Positions 35,600 through 44,860 of a stretch of 64,000 nucleotides of DNA are shown here, piece by piece. Both the position numbers and the translations under genes were made by a program. The notes beneath the pieces are model-generated. The model was not told the origin of the DNA and did not search any database. It saw nothing but the letters and a program-made list of their open reading frames with translations. The first letter of the stretch is position 1. Every line of letters starts with the position of its first letter. The stretch comes from Natrialba swarupiae (GTDB lineage Archaea; Halobacteriota; Halobacteria; Halobacteriales; Natrialbaceae). The DNA is taken from the NCBI RefSeq assembly GCF_008245225.1, contig NZ_VTAW01000004.1:124001-188000 (forward strand). Direction: 5' to 3'.

Positions 35600-35968
35600 T
35601 CACCGCGAGGGAACGTCAGTGAGCAACTGGCCGACGTCGTCGACGTTTCGCGTCTCGAGTAACAGTTCGGCCGCCTCGCGAATCGAGAAGTCGGCCTCGA
35701 GTTTGACGCCGTAACAACGGGCATAGCACTCGAGCCAGGCGTTCATCGCGCGTTCGAGTGCGTCCAACTCCGCGGGCGAGAAACGAACCATCCGCCCGCC
35801 GGTTCGCCCCTCGACGTAGAGCCAGATCGCGCGGCCAGCACCCTCCCGGAGGTAGGTTGTGGCGTCGTCTGGCTCTGGCTGCTCGTCTTCGGGCTCGAGT
35901 CGTTTCCGGTCTCGTTCGGCCCGGCGTTCGAGGGCGGCGATTCGCGGCCCGTATCGGCTCACGGTCAC
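35600..35968 (-). CDS. Conserved hypothetical protein following the fix operon
   Basis: Only the C-terminal 122 codons of a longer frame look real: charged and helical, with GRAIWLYVEGRTGGRMVRFS, then AMNAWLECYARCYGVKLEAD and REAAELLLETRNVDDVGQLL. The GTG at 35968 (alternative GTG 35962) is chosen because the frame further upstream is antisense-like over fixC. It lies 28 nt behind the fixC stop, so it could be the last gene of that operon. Function unknown. Confidence 0.6.
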   Translation of the reverse strand: MTVSRYGPRIAALERRAERDRKRLEPEDEQPEPDDATTYLREGAGRAIWLYVEGRTGGRMVRFSPAELDALERAMNAWLECYARCYGVKLEADFSIREAAELLLETRNVDDVGQLLTDVPSR

Positions 35969-35996
35969 GGTAGGAGGCGACCGGCGGTTCGTCGGG

Positions 35997-37679
35997 TCAT
36001 CCCTCCCGGTACTCGACGCCCTTGCCGCCGCGGGGGTGTTCCCACTCGGTGTCGGCGACGACGGCGCAGGTGCCACACTCGACGCAGGGCTGGGTGTCAA
36101 GGCTGACCAGCGTCTCTTCGGTGCCGTTCGTCTCGACGGTTTCCGAGCGATAACAGCCGCCGCCGAACTCCTCGGCGCTGACCGGACAAGCGGCGACCGC
36201 CGCGCCGCTGGCCTCGTAGGATTCGTCGACGAGTTCGATGTGGGGGTTGCCGACGTCCGTGTTGTAGGTGAGATCGCCGATCCGTTCCTCGAGTGACGGC
36301 GGGTCGACCTCGTTCTCCCAGTGGATGGTCTTGCCGTGGGTCTCGCCGATGACACTCGGGAGCGTGACGTAGCCCGTGGCGGTGTCGGGGAGCATCGAGA
36401 CGAGGAAGGGGGAGTTGTACGCCCGCTTGAGCAGCCGGTCGGCGATCGGGTTGCCGACCGCGATCGAACCGATCGGTGACTCGAGAACGCTGTCGACGAC
36501 GCTCGTCACCACGTCGCGCTCGCCGACGGTCCGCGCGAGGTCGTACCGCCGGGGGCGGAGTTTGTCCATCGTCCCCGAGTCCTCGAGCATCTTCGCGTAC
36601 CGTCGTCCGGCCGCGGCGGGATCGGCGTTGCCGCGGGTGACGGCGAAGGCATCGGCAGCGAGCGCGCCGGCCGTGACGGCGTGGTTCATCCCTTTGATGA
36701 TCGGGCCCTGGGCCTGCATCTGTCCGGCGGCGTCGCCGACGAGGACGAGCCGACCCTGGTGGGGTTCGGGATGGGCCACCTTCTTCGAGTCGGGGACGAG
36801 TTTCGCCGCGTACTCGCGCTCGTCGTACTCGTCGCCGAGCCAGGTGGCCAGCAACGGGTGGGTGAGCAAGGCGTCGAGCAGTTCGTGTGGTTCCGCCCGC
36901 TGTTCGACGAGGCTATCGAGGTGGAAGACGGTGCCGATCGACAGTGAGTCCTCGTTCGTATAGAGGAAGCCACCGCCGCGGACGTCGGAGAAGAGATCGC
37001 CCGAGAAGAGGTGGGCGACCCCTTCGTCCGACTCGAGTCCGAACCGGTCGTCGATGACGTCCGGATCCATCTCGACGGTGGCTTTGACGCCCTGGAACCA
37101 CTCGTCGGGTTCCGCCCAGTCCATCAACCCGGCGTCGCGGGCGAGTTCGGAGTTGACGCCGTCGGCCGCGACGATCAGGTCCGCCTCGATCGGATCGAGT
37201 TCGTCGCAGGTAACGCCGACGATCTCGCCGTTCTCGCGCAGCAAGCCGTTCACGCGGACGTCCGTCAGCACGCCGCCGCCGGTCTCGCTGGTCTTCTCGT
37301 GGACGCGCTTCTCGAGCCAGGAGTCCATCGTCCGGCGAAGCACGGCGTCACACCACTCGGTGTCGTGTTCGTGGAGGTCCCTGAGGTCGTAGGTTTTGAC
37401 GCTGTTGCCGGCGACGTTGTGGATTCGGTAGTCGGTGACCGGCCGTTCGGCCGCCTCCTCGCGGAAGCCCTCGAAGAGGTCGTCGATCGTGTACGGCGCG
37501 GACTCCTCGCCGTAGATCAGCCCGCCGGAGACGTTCTTCGAACCCGCCTCCGTGCCACGCTCTAAGACGAGCGTCTCGATGTCGTGGTCGGCGAGACGCG
37601 CCGCCGCGGCCGCGCCGCCGGGCCCACAGCCGACGACGACGGCCTCGTAGTGTTCGTGTTCGCTCGAGTCGGCTGCCAT
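35997..37679 (-). CDS. fixC: FixC-FixX fusion, ETF-dependent quinone oxidoreductase with ferredoxin domain
   Basis: The 560-residue protein starts with the FAD-binding VVVGCGPGGAAAAARLADH, followed by a FixC/ETF-QO body (VAADGVNSELARDAGL, LVGDAAGQMQAQGPIIKG). The final 90 residues are a FixX-type ferredoxin domain, with AACPVSAEEF, CYRSE and CVECGTCAV cysteines, and end HPRGGKGVEYREG. In bacteria fixC and fixX are separate genes. The protein passes ETF electrons to quinone. The start overlaps the fixB stop by one base (TGATG). Confidence 0.95.
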   Translation of the reverse strand: MAADSSEHEHYEAVVVGCGPGGAAAAARLADHDIETLVLERGTEAGSKNVSGGLIYGEESAPYTIDDLFEGFREEAAERPVTDYRIHNVAGNSVKTYDLRDLHEHDTEWCDAVLRRTMDSWLEKRVHEKTSETGGGVLTDVRVNGLLRENGEIVGVTCDELDPIEADLIVAADGVNSELARDAGLMDWAEPDEWFQGVKATVEMDPDVIDDRFGLESDEGVAHLFSGDLFSDVRGGGFLYTNEDSLSIGTVFHLDSLVEQRAEPHELLDALLTHPLLATWLGDEYDEREYAAKLVPDSKKVAHPEPHQGRLVLVGDAAGQMQAQGPIIKGMNHAVTAGALAADAFAVTRGNADPAAAGRRYAKMLEDSGTMDKLRPRRYDLARTVGERDVVTSVVDSVLESPIGSIAVGNPIADRLLKRAYNSPFLVSMLPDTATGYVTLPSVIGETHGKTIHWENEVDPPSLEERIGDLTYNTDVGNPHIELVDESYEASGAAVAACPVSAEEFGGGCYRSETVETNGTEETLVSLDTQPCVECGTCAVVADTEWEHPRGGKGVEYREG

Positions 37680-39256
37680 CAGTCGTCACCTCCGTCGCCG
37701 CTTCCATCCGCAATCGCCTCGAGTTCGACCTCGCCCGATTCGACTGCGTCGGTTAGCTGGGGGAGGACCTCGAACAGGTCGCCCTCGACGAAGTAATCGC
37801 TGAAATCGCGAATGCGCGCGTCGGTGTCGGTGTTGATCGCGATGATGGTGTCCGACTCGTCCATCCCGACCTTGTGCTGGACCGCTCCGGAGACGCCGGC
37901 GGCGACGTAGAGCTCCGGTGCGACGACCTGCCCGGTTTCGCCGATCTGGCGCTCCTCCTTGGCGTACTCCTCGACGTGGCCCTCGAACTGGTAAGAGGAG
38001 GTGACGATCCCGCGGGTGATCCCCAACTCGGCGTCCGCGAAGGCGTCGACGAGATCGAGGCCGAGTTCCATCCCCTCGGTCGGGTCGTCTGCGATGCCGC
38101 GGCCGAGACAGACGATCACCTCGTGGCCCGTCAGGTCGATCCCCGCCTCGAGTTGGTCGTACTCGGTGATCTCGACGCGGAACCAGTCGTCCTCGAGATC
38201 CATGTCGTGTTCGATCACGAGCCCCTCCCGATCGGGATCGGGTTCGATCGGCTCGAAGCTGCCGGGGATGATCGACGCCCCCTGCGGGTGGAACTCCCGG
38301 CCGGGGTTATCGAGACAGAGGATCGTCGAGTACTCGAACCCAGAGAAGTCCGGCCGTTTCATGTGTAAGACCTTTTCGAAGGTCTTCTTGACGCCGGGTT
38401 CGCCCGTCTTGACGGGGTTCGAGACTTCTTCTTCCTGGATAAACAGATCCGAACAGTCCGAGGCGAGCCCGGAGTCCAGTTCCGCCTGGACCTTCGCCGA
38501 GAGATCCCGGCCGTTGTTCGTCGCCGGGAACAGGACGTACCGGGGCTTGTCGTACTCGCGCCAGTCCGTGCTCTCGACGGTCCCTTCGCCGCGGGCCATG
38601 TGCGACGCAATTTCGGTGTAGGGTTTGTGGAGGAACCGCTCGAGGCGCGGATCGTCGTGATACACTGCGACGTCGGCACCGTAGGCGATACACTCCTCGG
38701 CGAGTCCCTCACAGTCGTCGCCCATCAGGAACGCGACGACGCGTTCCTCGTCGTGGTCTTCGGCGAACCCATCCATTAGCTCGCGGGCCTTGCCGAGCAT
38801 CTCCTTTGCGACCTCGAGCAACTCGCCGCCCTGGGTCTCACAGAAGACCCACATGTCCTCGTAGTGGCCGTCCTCAAGGGCGCGGACGTGGCGTTTGTCT
38901 CGAGTCGGATGGGAGAGGTCGTCGTCCTCTTCGGCTTCTTGGTCTGCATCTTCGTCCGGTTCGCCCTCGGCGGCGGTTTCTGCAGCCTCGTCTTCACCTT
39001 CGGCCTCCTCGCCGACGTCCTCTCTCGTCTCCTCGTACTCGCCTTCCGTCTCGGTTCCCTCCTCGACGCCCTCGCGGTCGTCGTCGACGGCACCGATCGC
39101 CTCGAGCCGGCGGTGGACCGCCTCGCGGGCCGTCTTGCGGTCCTGGCCGGCCTGTTCGGCCTCGAGAATCGTCTGCAGAATCTCCTCGTCGTCGACCGTC
39201 TCGAGGTGGTCGTCCAGTTCGTCTACGGTGTGTTCGGTTGGATCGAAATCAGTCAT
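37679..39256 (-). CDS. fixB: Electron-transfer flavoprotein alpha subunit (FixB/EtfA), extended
   Basis: ETF alpha binds FAD and takes electrons from acyl-CoA or similar dehydrogenases. The 525-residue product is about 200 residues longer than usual. The N-terminal 40 residues form a helical module (LDDHLETVDDEEILQTILEA), followed by a very acidic linker to about residue 125. The conserved C-terminal FAD-binding part has AAGVSGAVQHKVGM and INTDTDARIRDFSDYFVEG. Overlap of 4 nt with fixA and 1 nt with fixC shows tight coupling. Confidence 0.94.
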   Translation of the reverse strand: MTDFDPTEHTVDELDDHLETVDDEEILQTILEAEQAGQDRKTAREAVHRRLEAIGAVDDDREGVEEGTETEGEYEETREDVGEEAEGEDEAAETAAEGEPDEDADQEAEEDDDLSHPTRDKRHVRALEDGHYEDMWVFCETQGGELLEVAKEMLGKARELMDGFAEDHDEERVVAFLMGDDCEGLAEECIAYGADVAVYHDDPRLERFLHKPYTEIASHMARGEGTVESTDWREYDKPRYVLFPATNNGRDLSAKVQAELDSGLASDCSDLFIQEEEVSNPVKTGEPGVKKTFEKVLHMKRPDFSGFEYSTILCLDNPGREFHPQGASIIPGSFEPIEPDPDREGLVIEHDMDLEDDWFRVEITEYDQLEAGIDLTGHEVIVCLGRGIADDPTEGMELGLDLVDAFADAELGITRGIVTSSYQFEGHVEEYAKEERQIGETGQVVAPELYVAAGVSGAVQHKVGMDESDTIIAINTDTDARIRDFSDYFVEGDLFEVLPQLTDAVESGEVELEAIADGSGDGGDD

Positions 39257-40122
39257 CCTGTCTCACCTGCCGCGAACGGCTGCATCTCCTCGAGCAGTTC
39301 GGTCATACCCTCCTCGTCGTCGGCGTCGATCATCGTCGCCTCGCGCTCGGAGGGCGCTTTCGGGATCGGGTCGACCGAGGAGACGATCGTCGGGGAGCCG
39401 TCGAGCCCGATGTAGTCGGGGTCGAGATTCAGATCGACGTGGTCCCACGTGGTGAGGTGGTCTTCGTGGTTGGCTGCCCGCTCCTGGGTGTCCGCCCGGA
39501 GCTGTTTGTGCGTCAGCCGGTGGGAAGCCTTGCGGTAGGTCGGTTCGAACTCGGGGTCGGTGACGACGAAACAGGGAAGCGGTGCCTCGACCGTCTCGAT
39601 CTCGTCGATATCGCCCTCGACGAGTCGCTTCGCCCGGAGAACGCGTTCGTCCGGATCGATGTCGAGTGCGATCACGTGGGTGACGATCGGCCAGTCCATC
39701 GCCCAGGCCGTCTGAGGGCCGGTCTGGCCCGTCTCGCCGTCGGCCGTCTTGAACCCCGCGAAGACGAGATCGATCTCCGCGACCTCCTCGATGTACTTCT
39801 CGAGGCCGGCGCTCAAGGTGATCGCCGTCGCCCACGTGTCGGAGGCGGCGAGTTCGCGATCCGAGAGCAGGTAGGTGTCGTCGGCGTACACTTCCTCCAT
39901 TGCTTCCTCGAGCACGCTCGCGTATCCGGGCGGCCCCATGCTCGTGGCAGTGACGTGGCCGCCGTGGCGGACCTTCGTCTGGAGGGCCGCCTCGAGTGCG
40001 AACGCGTCGTTCGGGTTCATCACCGTCGGCGTCTTCCCGCGCTCGAGATGTCCCTCCTCGTTGAACGAGACTGCCCCCTCCGAGAAGTCGGGAACGCCTT
40101 TGGTCAGCGCGATCGATCGCAT
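39253..40122 (-). CDS. fixA: Electron-transfer flavoprotein beta subunit (FixA/EtfB)
   Basis: The ETF beta subunit of 289 residues. Family features are the N-terminal IALTKGVPDFSEG, MNPNDAFALEAALQT, LVFAGFKTADGETGQTGPQ (nucleotide/AMP-binding loop) and WPIVTHVIALDI. The ATG at 40122 is decided by a Shine-Dalgarno GGAGGT four bases upstream. A further ATG at 40134 lies just before this SD. First gene of fixA-fixB-fixCX. Confidence 0.95.
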   Translation of the reverse strand: MRSIALTKGVPDFSEGAVSFNEEGHLERGKTPTVMNPNDAFALEAALQTKVRHGGHVTATSMGPPGYASVLEEAMEEVYADDTYLLSDRELAASDTWATAITLSAGLEKYIEEVAEIDLVFAGFKTADGETGQTGPQTAWAMDWPIVTHVIALDIDPDERVLRAKRLVEGDIDEIETVEAPLPCFVVTDPEFEPTYRKASHRLTHKQLRADTQERAANHEDHLTTWDHVDLNLDPDYIGLDGSPTIVSSVDPIPKAPSEREATMIDADDEEGMTELLEEMQPFAAGETG

Positions 40123-40200
40123 GGCCACCTCCATCGTCGTGATGTGTCTATCGTTCTCATGCCTGTCTTTCCCTAACGTGACAACATCTATTAAGAATAG
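40123..40200 (-). promoter_or_regulatory. fixABC promoter and ribosome binding site
   Basis: On the minus strand a TATA-like TTCTTAATAGA (about 40190-40200) lies about 70 nt before the start. GGAGGT (about 40127-40132) directly precedes the ATG at 40122. The presence of both suggests a leadered transcript, unlike most genes in this window. The remaining 40201-40330 shows no gene. Confidence 0.45.
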
Positions 40201-40330
40201 GGGTAAAAATCGCCAGCGGAAGCGACGGATCTTGAGCCGGGCAGACTCGAGTACGAACCGGTTTGGCCGAGACGGTCCGGTGTCAGTCACTTCGACCCGA
40301 CCGCAAGAAGGTGCGCGGTTCGTCGGGCAG

Positions 40331-41188
40331 TCACTCGCGGTCGCGCTCGGTCGTTCCCATCGTGATCTCGCCGTTGGCCCGAATCGAGCCGTCGACTTCT
40401 GCGCCGGGCCCGAGCTCGAGATCGTCACAGGAGACGTCGCCGAGGATTCGGGCGTCCTCGCCGACGACGACGTCGCCGTTTCGCGTCGTCAGATCGCCGT
40501 GGATCCGCGTGCCGTCGCCGACCGACACCTCGCCTCGAGCGCGGAGGCTCCCGAAGACGTTGGAGTCGTCGCCGACGTCGATCGTCTCGGCTCTGACGTT
40601 GCCGTGGAGCCGACAGCCGTCGCCGATCGTCGCCGGGGTCGACACCCGCCAGGCGTCGTCACCGACCGTCGCGTTTCGCGGGATGACGAGCGGTTCGGCG
40701 TCGGGTTCGCCCTCCTCGTCGTCGACCATCTCGGAGATGAGCCGCTGGGCGGTGTCTTCCTCGCCGATCAGAAGTAGGTGTTTGAGGTAGACGAATAAGA
40801 AAACGATCGTCGGCATCGGATTGCGGATGACGATCCAGCCGTTGGCTTCGAACCCCTCCTCGATGTCGACGTCGTCGCCGATGTCCAGATCGCCGGCGAC
40901 TTTCAACCGTCCGCCGATGTGGACGCGCTCGCCGATGTAGGCGTCCTGGCCGACGAGGACGTTCTCCGCGACGTCACACCACATGTCGAGTCGACAGTCC
41001 GCGCCGGCTTCGATCTCGCCGCCGAACTCGACGCTCTCGCCGGCGATCACGTTCCGACCGCGCACGCCGAACTCGATCGTCGAGCGCGCGCCGACGAGCA
41101 CGTCCCCGTCGGTCTCGAGGGCGACTTCCTTCGCTTCCGTCCCGTCGGGGACGACGAGTTCGTCGAGCGGGTCCCTGCGTACGGCCAC
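40331..41188 (-). CDS. Left-handed beta-helix / polymer-forming (bactofilin-like) protein
   Basis: The 285-residue protein is built of repeated short strands separated by GDD/GED turns (VGQDAYIGERVHIGGRLKVAG, DVGDDSNVFGSLRARGEVSVG). This is like bactofilins or LbH acyltransferases. One hydrophobic segment in the middle (PTIVFLFVYLKHLLLIG) could dip into the membrane. A leaderless GTG start at 41188 is supported by a TTTATTA box centred about 29 nt upstream. No acyltransferase catalytic His is evident, so a structural role is favoured. Confidence 0.7.
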   Translation of the reverse strand: MAVRRDPLDELVVPDGTEAKEVALETDGDVLVGARSTIEFGVRGRNVIAGESVEFGGEIEAGADCRLDMWCDVAENVLVGQDAYIGERVHIGGRLKVAGDLDIGDDVDIEEGFEANGWIVIRNPMPTIVFLFVYLKHLLLIGEEDTAQRLISEMVDDEEGEPDAEPLVIPRNATVGDDAWRVSTPATIGDGCRLHGNVRAETIDVGDDSNVFGSLRARGEVSVGDGTRIHGDLTTRNGDVVVGEDARILGDVSCDDLELGPGAEVDGSIRANGEITMGTTERDRE

Positions 41189-41210
41189 ACTCCGATCCAA
41201 TGTGACCCCC

Positions 41211-41222
41211 TCGTAATAAACT
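41211..41222 (-). promoter_or_regulatory. TATA element of the beta-helix gene
   Basis: AGTTTATTACGA on the minus strand. The centre lies about 29 nt from the GTG at 41188. This is the distance expected for a leaderless archaeal transcript, so it fixes the unusual GTG start. Confidence 0.5.
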
Positions 41223-41340
41223 TCGTCGTTGGCTCCAGACCGTCTGTCGCCCGTCTGACGACACCGACTTCGACATCGCACGGCGGAACTCGAGGAGCCA
41301 GAGCGTCTCCCTTTTACCCCCCCGCCGCATACGGCCGGTT

Positions 41341-41538
41341 ATGACAACGCTCGCGTTCGACGACGACGGCGTCGACGTCGTCTACGAAGGAACCGAGTTC
41401 CGCCTCGAGCGGGACTTGATCGAGGAGGCAACGGAGAAATCCTACCACGACGTCACCGACCACGAAGTGTTGAAGATCGTCGCCGAACAGCCGAATCTAC
41501 AGGGCGAACCACGTCGAGTCGGCGACATCCTCGACTAA
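41341..41538 (+). CDS. Small acidic protein (DUF5800-like)
   Basis: The 65-residue product has one compact domain: LAFDDDGVDVVYEGTEFRLE, then the helix RDLIEEATEKSYHDVTDHEV, then LKIVAEQPNLQGEPRRVGDI. It resembles the DUF5800 group (from memory). No cysteines and no membrane segment. It stands as a single gene with no informative neighbour. Confidence 0.75.
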   Translation: MTTLAFDDDGVDVVYEGTEFRLERDLIEEATEKSYHDVTDHEVLKIVAEQPNLQGEPRRVGDILD

Positions 41539-41598
41539 TTCAGTTTCCTGTCCGTCTGTGTCGCCGAACCGCCACACGGGTGGCGAAGCCGTCCGTCG

Positions 41599-42141
41599 TC
41601 ACGCGTCGTCGCTCTCGTAGCGTTCCGCCGCCGACTGGAATCCCAGTTCATCGAACTCGCGCCCGCGTCGGTTCTCGAGTGCTGCGATCGCTTCCGGATC
41701 GGGGGCGACGTCGTCGGTGATCCTCGCCCACGAGTTGTGGACTTTCGCGTGACACCACCGACAGAGGTAGACGGTGATCTCGTGGCTCAACTGTTCGCCG
41801 TCGCGGGCGTACGAGAGGTGGTGTTCCTCGAGCAGTGGACGCTCCTCTGACTGGGCCATCCGTTTTTCCTCGAGCCCACAGCGGACACACTCCCGGTCGC
41901 GATTGCGCGAGCGAAAGTGCGGACACTCGCTCCACGTTGGATCCGACTCGGCGTCGGGGTCCGGATCGACGATCGGACAGGCGTACCCCTCCTGTGCACG
42001 CTCTCGAGCGAACGCCGGATCGTGCTCGTAGTGGTCGTAGGCGTACCGACACTGTCCGTCGCCGGTGAGATAGTCACAGAGGCCGGCGAACTCGTAGGGG
42101 TCGTCGACCCCGACGGCCGTCCCGTTCGGCGTTCGCTCCAT
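41599..42141 (-). CDS. HNH-like zinc protein
   Basis: The 180-residue product has several cysteine pairs (CDYLTGDGQCRYA, CPHF, CVRCGLEEKR) and a C-terminal HNH-like pattern: EEHHLSYA, then ITVYLCRWCHAKVHNS. The His/Cys arrangement suggests a beta-beta-alpha-metal nuclease fold. Activity is not established and the family (DUF7097-like) is from memory. It is divergent from the transducer gene, which starts 99 nt away. Confidence 0.75.
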   Translation of the reverse strand: MERTPNGTAVGVDDPYEFAGLCDYLTGDGQCRYAYDHYEHDPAFARERAQEGYACPIVDPDPDAESDPTWSECPHFRSRNRDRECVRCGLEEKRMAQSEERPLLEEHHLSYARDGEQLSHEITVYLCRWCHAKVHNSWARITDDVAPDPEAIAALENRRGREFDELGFQSAAERYESDDA

Positions 42142-42199
42142 CGTCGATCGACCTCTCGTCCGCGAACGGCTTCAACCCCTCGGCGGACGATCGACGAGC

Positions 42200-42240
42200 C
42201 AGTAAAAATAATAGTTAGAAGAATTATTTCATCATATATT
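42200..42240 (+). promoter_or_regulatory. Promoter of the transducer gene
   Basis: A very AT-rich 40-bp stretch (AAAATAATAG at about 42205-42214) precedes the start ATG at 42241 by about 30 nt, fitting a leaderless start. Confidence 0.5.
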
Positions 42241-44820
42241 ATGATCCGACGACTCGTCCCGGCCGCTCTCAGACGGCGGTACGCGCTGAAGTTCGGACTG
42301 GTTTTGCTGGTGATCGCACTCTCCGTCGGTGCTATCGGCCTCGTGGAGACGGCGATGGTCGCCGACAGCGTCGAGGAGCGGGTGCTGGCGGACCAACGCC
42401 AGAGCGCTGTCGAGGAGGCGGCGGCACTCGAGCGGTGGAACGATCGAAACGACCAGCTTCTGCTCTCGGCGGCCCAGGCACCGGTGTTCGGCGGCGAAGA
42501 AAACGAAAGCGAAGTCGAAACCTACCTCGCGGACGTCTACGGCGAGTTACCCGACAACGCTCGGACGAACGCCCTCTACGTGGATACGGAGACCGGCGAG
42601 GTGCTCGCGGGGGCTGGTGACGACCCCGATACACTCGAGGGAATGGCGTTCCCGGACGGCGAGGAACTCGACGACGATCTCTCGGAGTACGTGGTCCAGC
42701 GCACGGATGCCTACGCGATGCCCGACGAGACGTCGCTGGCGTTCGATCACCGAGCGGTCAGATCCTACTACATCGGCGTCGATGGGGATGATCGAGCGCT
42801 CGTCTTCACGTTCGATCTCGCCGAGCGCTCGAGCGAGATGCCGGTTGCGACCCGCTCGGGGACGACAGTGACGATCCTCGACGAGGACGGGTGGCTCGTC
42901 GCGGACGATGCCTACCTCGGCTACCGCGAGAACAGGGAGACGGTCGTCTTCGAGGAACCGTACGAGAATGACGGCGTACTCGAGGCGGTCCGGGACGGGA
43001 CGCCGGGTGCGATGCGGATCGCGGAACCGCCGGGCGACCTCCTGAGAGGGGAGCCGTACGACTTTACGCCGGAGGGTTACATCGTCGGCTACCAGACGAC
43101 CAACGAGGGATGGATCGTCCTCGTCCACACGGCCGAGGAGCAGGCGTTCGGATTGGTCGACTCGATCGCCCAGGTCGGCGCACTAGCCACGCTCGTCGGT
43201 GTCGTCCTCGTCGGCGTTCTCGGCGCGGCAATCGGCCGGACGACGGCGGCGTCGATCGACCGGCTCACGGAGAAGGCCGCCCGGATGGAGGAAGGGGATC
43301 TTGACGTCGACCTCGAGTCATCCCGGATCGACAACATCGGTCGGCTGTACGACGGGTTCGACGCGATGCGGACCGAACTGAAAGCGACGATCGCCGAGGC
43401 CGAAGACGCGCGGGCGGCGGCCGAAGCCGAGCGTGATCGTCTCGAGCGACTCAATCGACATCTCGAGTCGAAAGCCGACGAGTACAGCGACGCGATGGAG
43501 GCGGCCGCCGAGGGTGATCTCACCGCGCGGATGGACCCCGAGAGCCAGAACGAGGTGATGGCGGCGATCGCCACCGACGCGAACGAGATGCTCGCCGAGA
43601 TGGAAGCGACGGTCGGCCGACTGTCCGGGTTCGCGACCGACGTCGCGACGGCCGCAGAACAGGTCACCGCCTCGAGCGAGGAAGTACGGGCCGCAAGCGA
43701 GGAGGTTAGCGGATCAATCCAGGAGATCGCCGACGGCGCCGACCGCCAGAACGACGCCTTGCAGTCGATCGAGACCGAGACGAACGCCCTCTCGACGACG
43801 ACCGAGGAGATCGCCGCCTCCTCGAACGAGGTCGCAGGCGTCGCGGATCGGACCGCGCGAGCGAGCCGGGAGGGGAACCGAGCCGCCCAGGAAGCGATCG
43901 ACGCCTGCGACGACCTCGTCGCGGAACACGGCGCGGTCGTCGAGGAGTTCGAGGATCTCCGAACCGAAGTCGACCGGATCACGTCACTGACCGACACCAT
44001 CGCCGAGATCGCCGAACAGACGAACATGCTGGCGCTGAACGCCAACATCGAAGCGGCCCGTTCGTCGGGGAACAACGAGACGGACGGGTTCGCCACGGTC
44101 GCCGCCGAGGTCAAGGAACTCTCCCAGGAGGTCAAGGACGCCGCCGACCGGATCGACGACCGCCTCGAGTCGGTCGAGGGCCAGACCGAGCGTTCCGCGC
44201 GGACGATCGATCGGACGAGCGAGGAGGTCGAACGCGTCACCGACCTCGTCGCCGAGGCGGCGACGGCCCTGACGGAGATCGCGGATCACGCCGAGGCGAC
44301 CAACGCCGGTCTCGAGGACATCTCGGCGGCTACCGAGGAACAGGCGGCCTCGAGCGAGGAGGTCGCCGCCATGGTCGACGAGGTGGCGACGATCTCCGAC
44401 GAGACGACGGCGGAAGCCGAGTCGGTCGCCGCTGCTGCCGAGGAACAGACGAGCGCCCTGACGGAGGTGTCGGGATCGGTGGACGATCTCTCCCAGCAGG
44501 CCAACGCGCTCTCGGCCGCGCTCGATCGGTTCGAGACTAACTCGAGGGCGACCGACGCCGACCTCGGTCGGGTCCCGGAACCCGAGCCCACGGACGGCGA
44601 TTCGTCGAAATCGGATTCCGAGGGGAACGCTCCGGGTGGCTCCAGCTCCAGTGGTGACTCGAAGGAGGATTCCGACGATGCGAGCGACGGATCCGACGGC
44701 GGAAGTGAGGTTCCCGAAGACGAGGAGTCGACGCCCTTCGAGTTCGACGACGCAGACGTCCACGACACCGACGAGACGGGGATCGATCCCGCATCGCCCG
44801 ACCAAAAACGGGACGAATAG
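42241..44820 (+). CDS. Methyl-accepting taxis transducer (Htr), membrane-bound
   Basis: The 859-residue transducer has TM1 at about residues 14-36, an extracellular dCACHE-like sensor of about 260 residues, TM2 at about 303-326 (VGALATLVGVVLVGVLG) and HAMP regions. The long coiled-coil signalling domain has the conserved hairpin tip EIAEQTNMLALNANIEAA (about 590-607). An Asp/Ser/Gly-rich tail of about 90 residues follows. It feeds the CheA-CheW pathway. Ligand unknown. The frame is open 324 nt further upstream, but the ATG at 42241 fits TM1 and the promoter. Confidence 0.95.
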   Translation: MIRRLVPAALRRRYALKFGLVLLVIALSVGAIGLVETAMVADSVEERVLADQRQSAVEEAAALERWNDRNDQLLLSAAQAPVFGGEENESEVETYLADVYGELPDNARTNALYVDTETGEVLAGAGDDPDTLEGMAFPDGEELDDDLSEYVVQRTDAYAMPDETSLAFDHRAVRSYYIGVDGDDRALVFTFDLAERSSEMPVATRSGTTVTILDEDGWLVADDAYLGYRENRETVVFEEPYENDGVLEAVRDGTPGAMRIAEPPGDLLRGEPYDFTPEGYIVGYQTTNEGWIVLVHTAEEQAFGLVDSIAQVGALATLVGVVLVGVLGAAIGRTTAASIDRLTEKAARMEEGDLDVDLESSRIDNIGRLYDGFDAMRTELKATIAEAEDARAAAEAERDRLERLNRHLESKADEYSDAMEAAAEGDLTARMDPESQNEVMAAIATDANEMLAEMEATVGRLSGFATDVATAAEQVTASSEEVRAASEEVSGSIQEIADGADRQNDALQSIETETNALSTTTEEIAASSNEVAGVADRTARASREGNRAAQEAIDACDDLVAEHGAVVEEFEDLRTEVDRITSLTDTIAEIAEQTNMLALNANIEAARSSGNNETDGFATVAAEVKELSQEVKDAADRIDDRLESVEGQTERSARTIDRTSEEVERVTDLVAEAATALTEIADHAEATNAGLEDISAATEEQAASSEEVAAMVDEVATISDETTAEAESVAAAAEEQTSALTEVSGSVDDLSQQANALSAALDRFETNSRATDADLGRVPEPEPTDGDSSKSDSEGNAPGGSSSSGDSKEDSDDASDGSDGGSEVPEDEESTPFEFDDADVHDTDETGIDPASPDQKRDE

Positions 44821-44860
44821 GACGAGGTGCTTCGCCCTCGAGATCGGAACTCCCAGGGGG

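Noticed and set aside
35998-36355. Upstream part of the frame ending at 35600
   Set aside because: It overlaps fixC in another frame and is Ser/Thr/Pro-rich. Only the C-terminal 122 codons look real.
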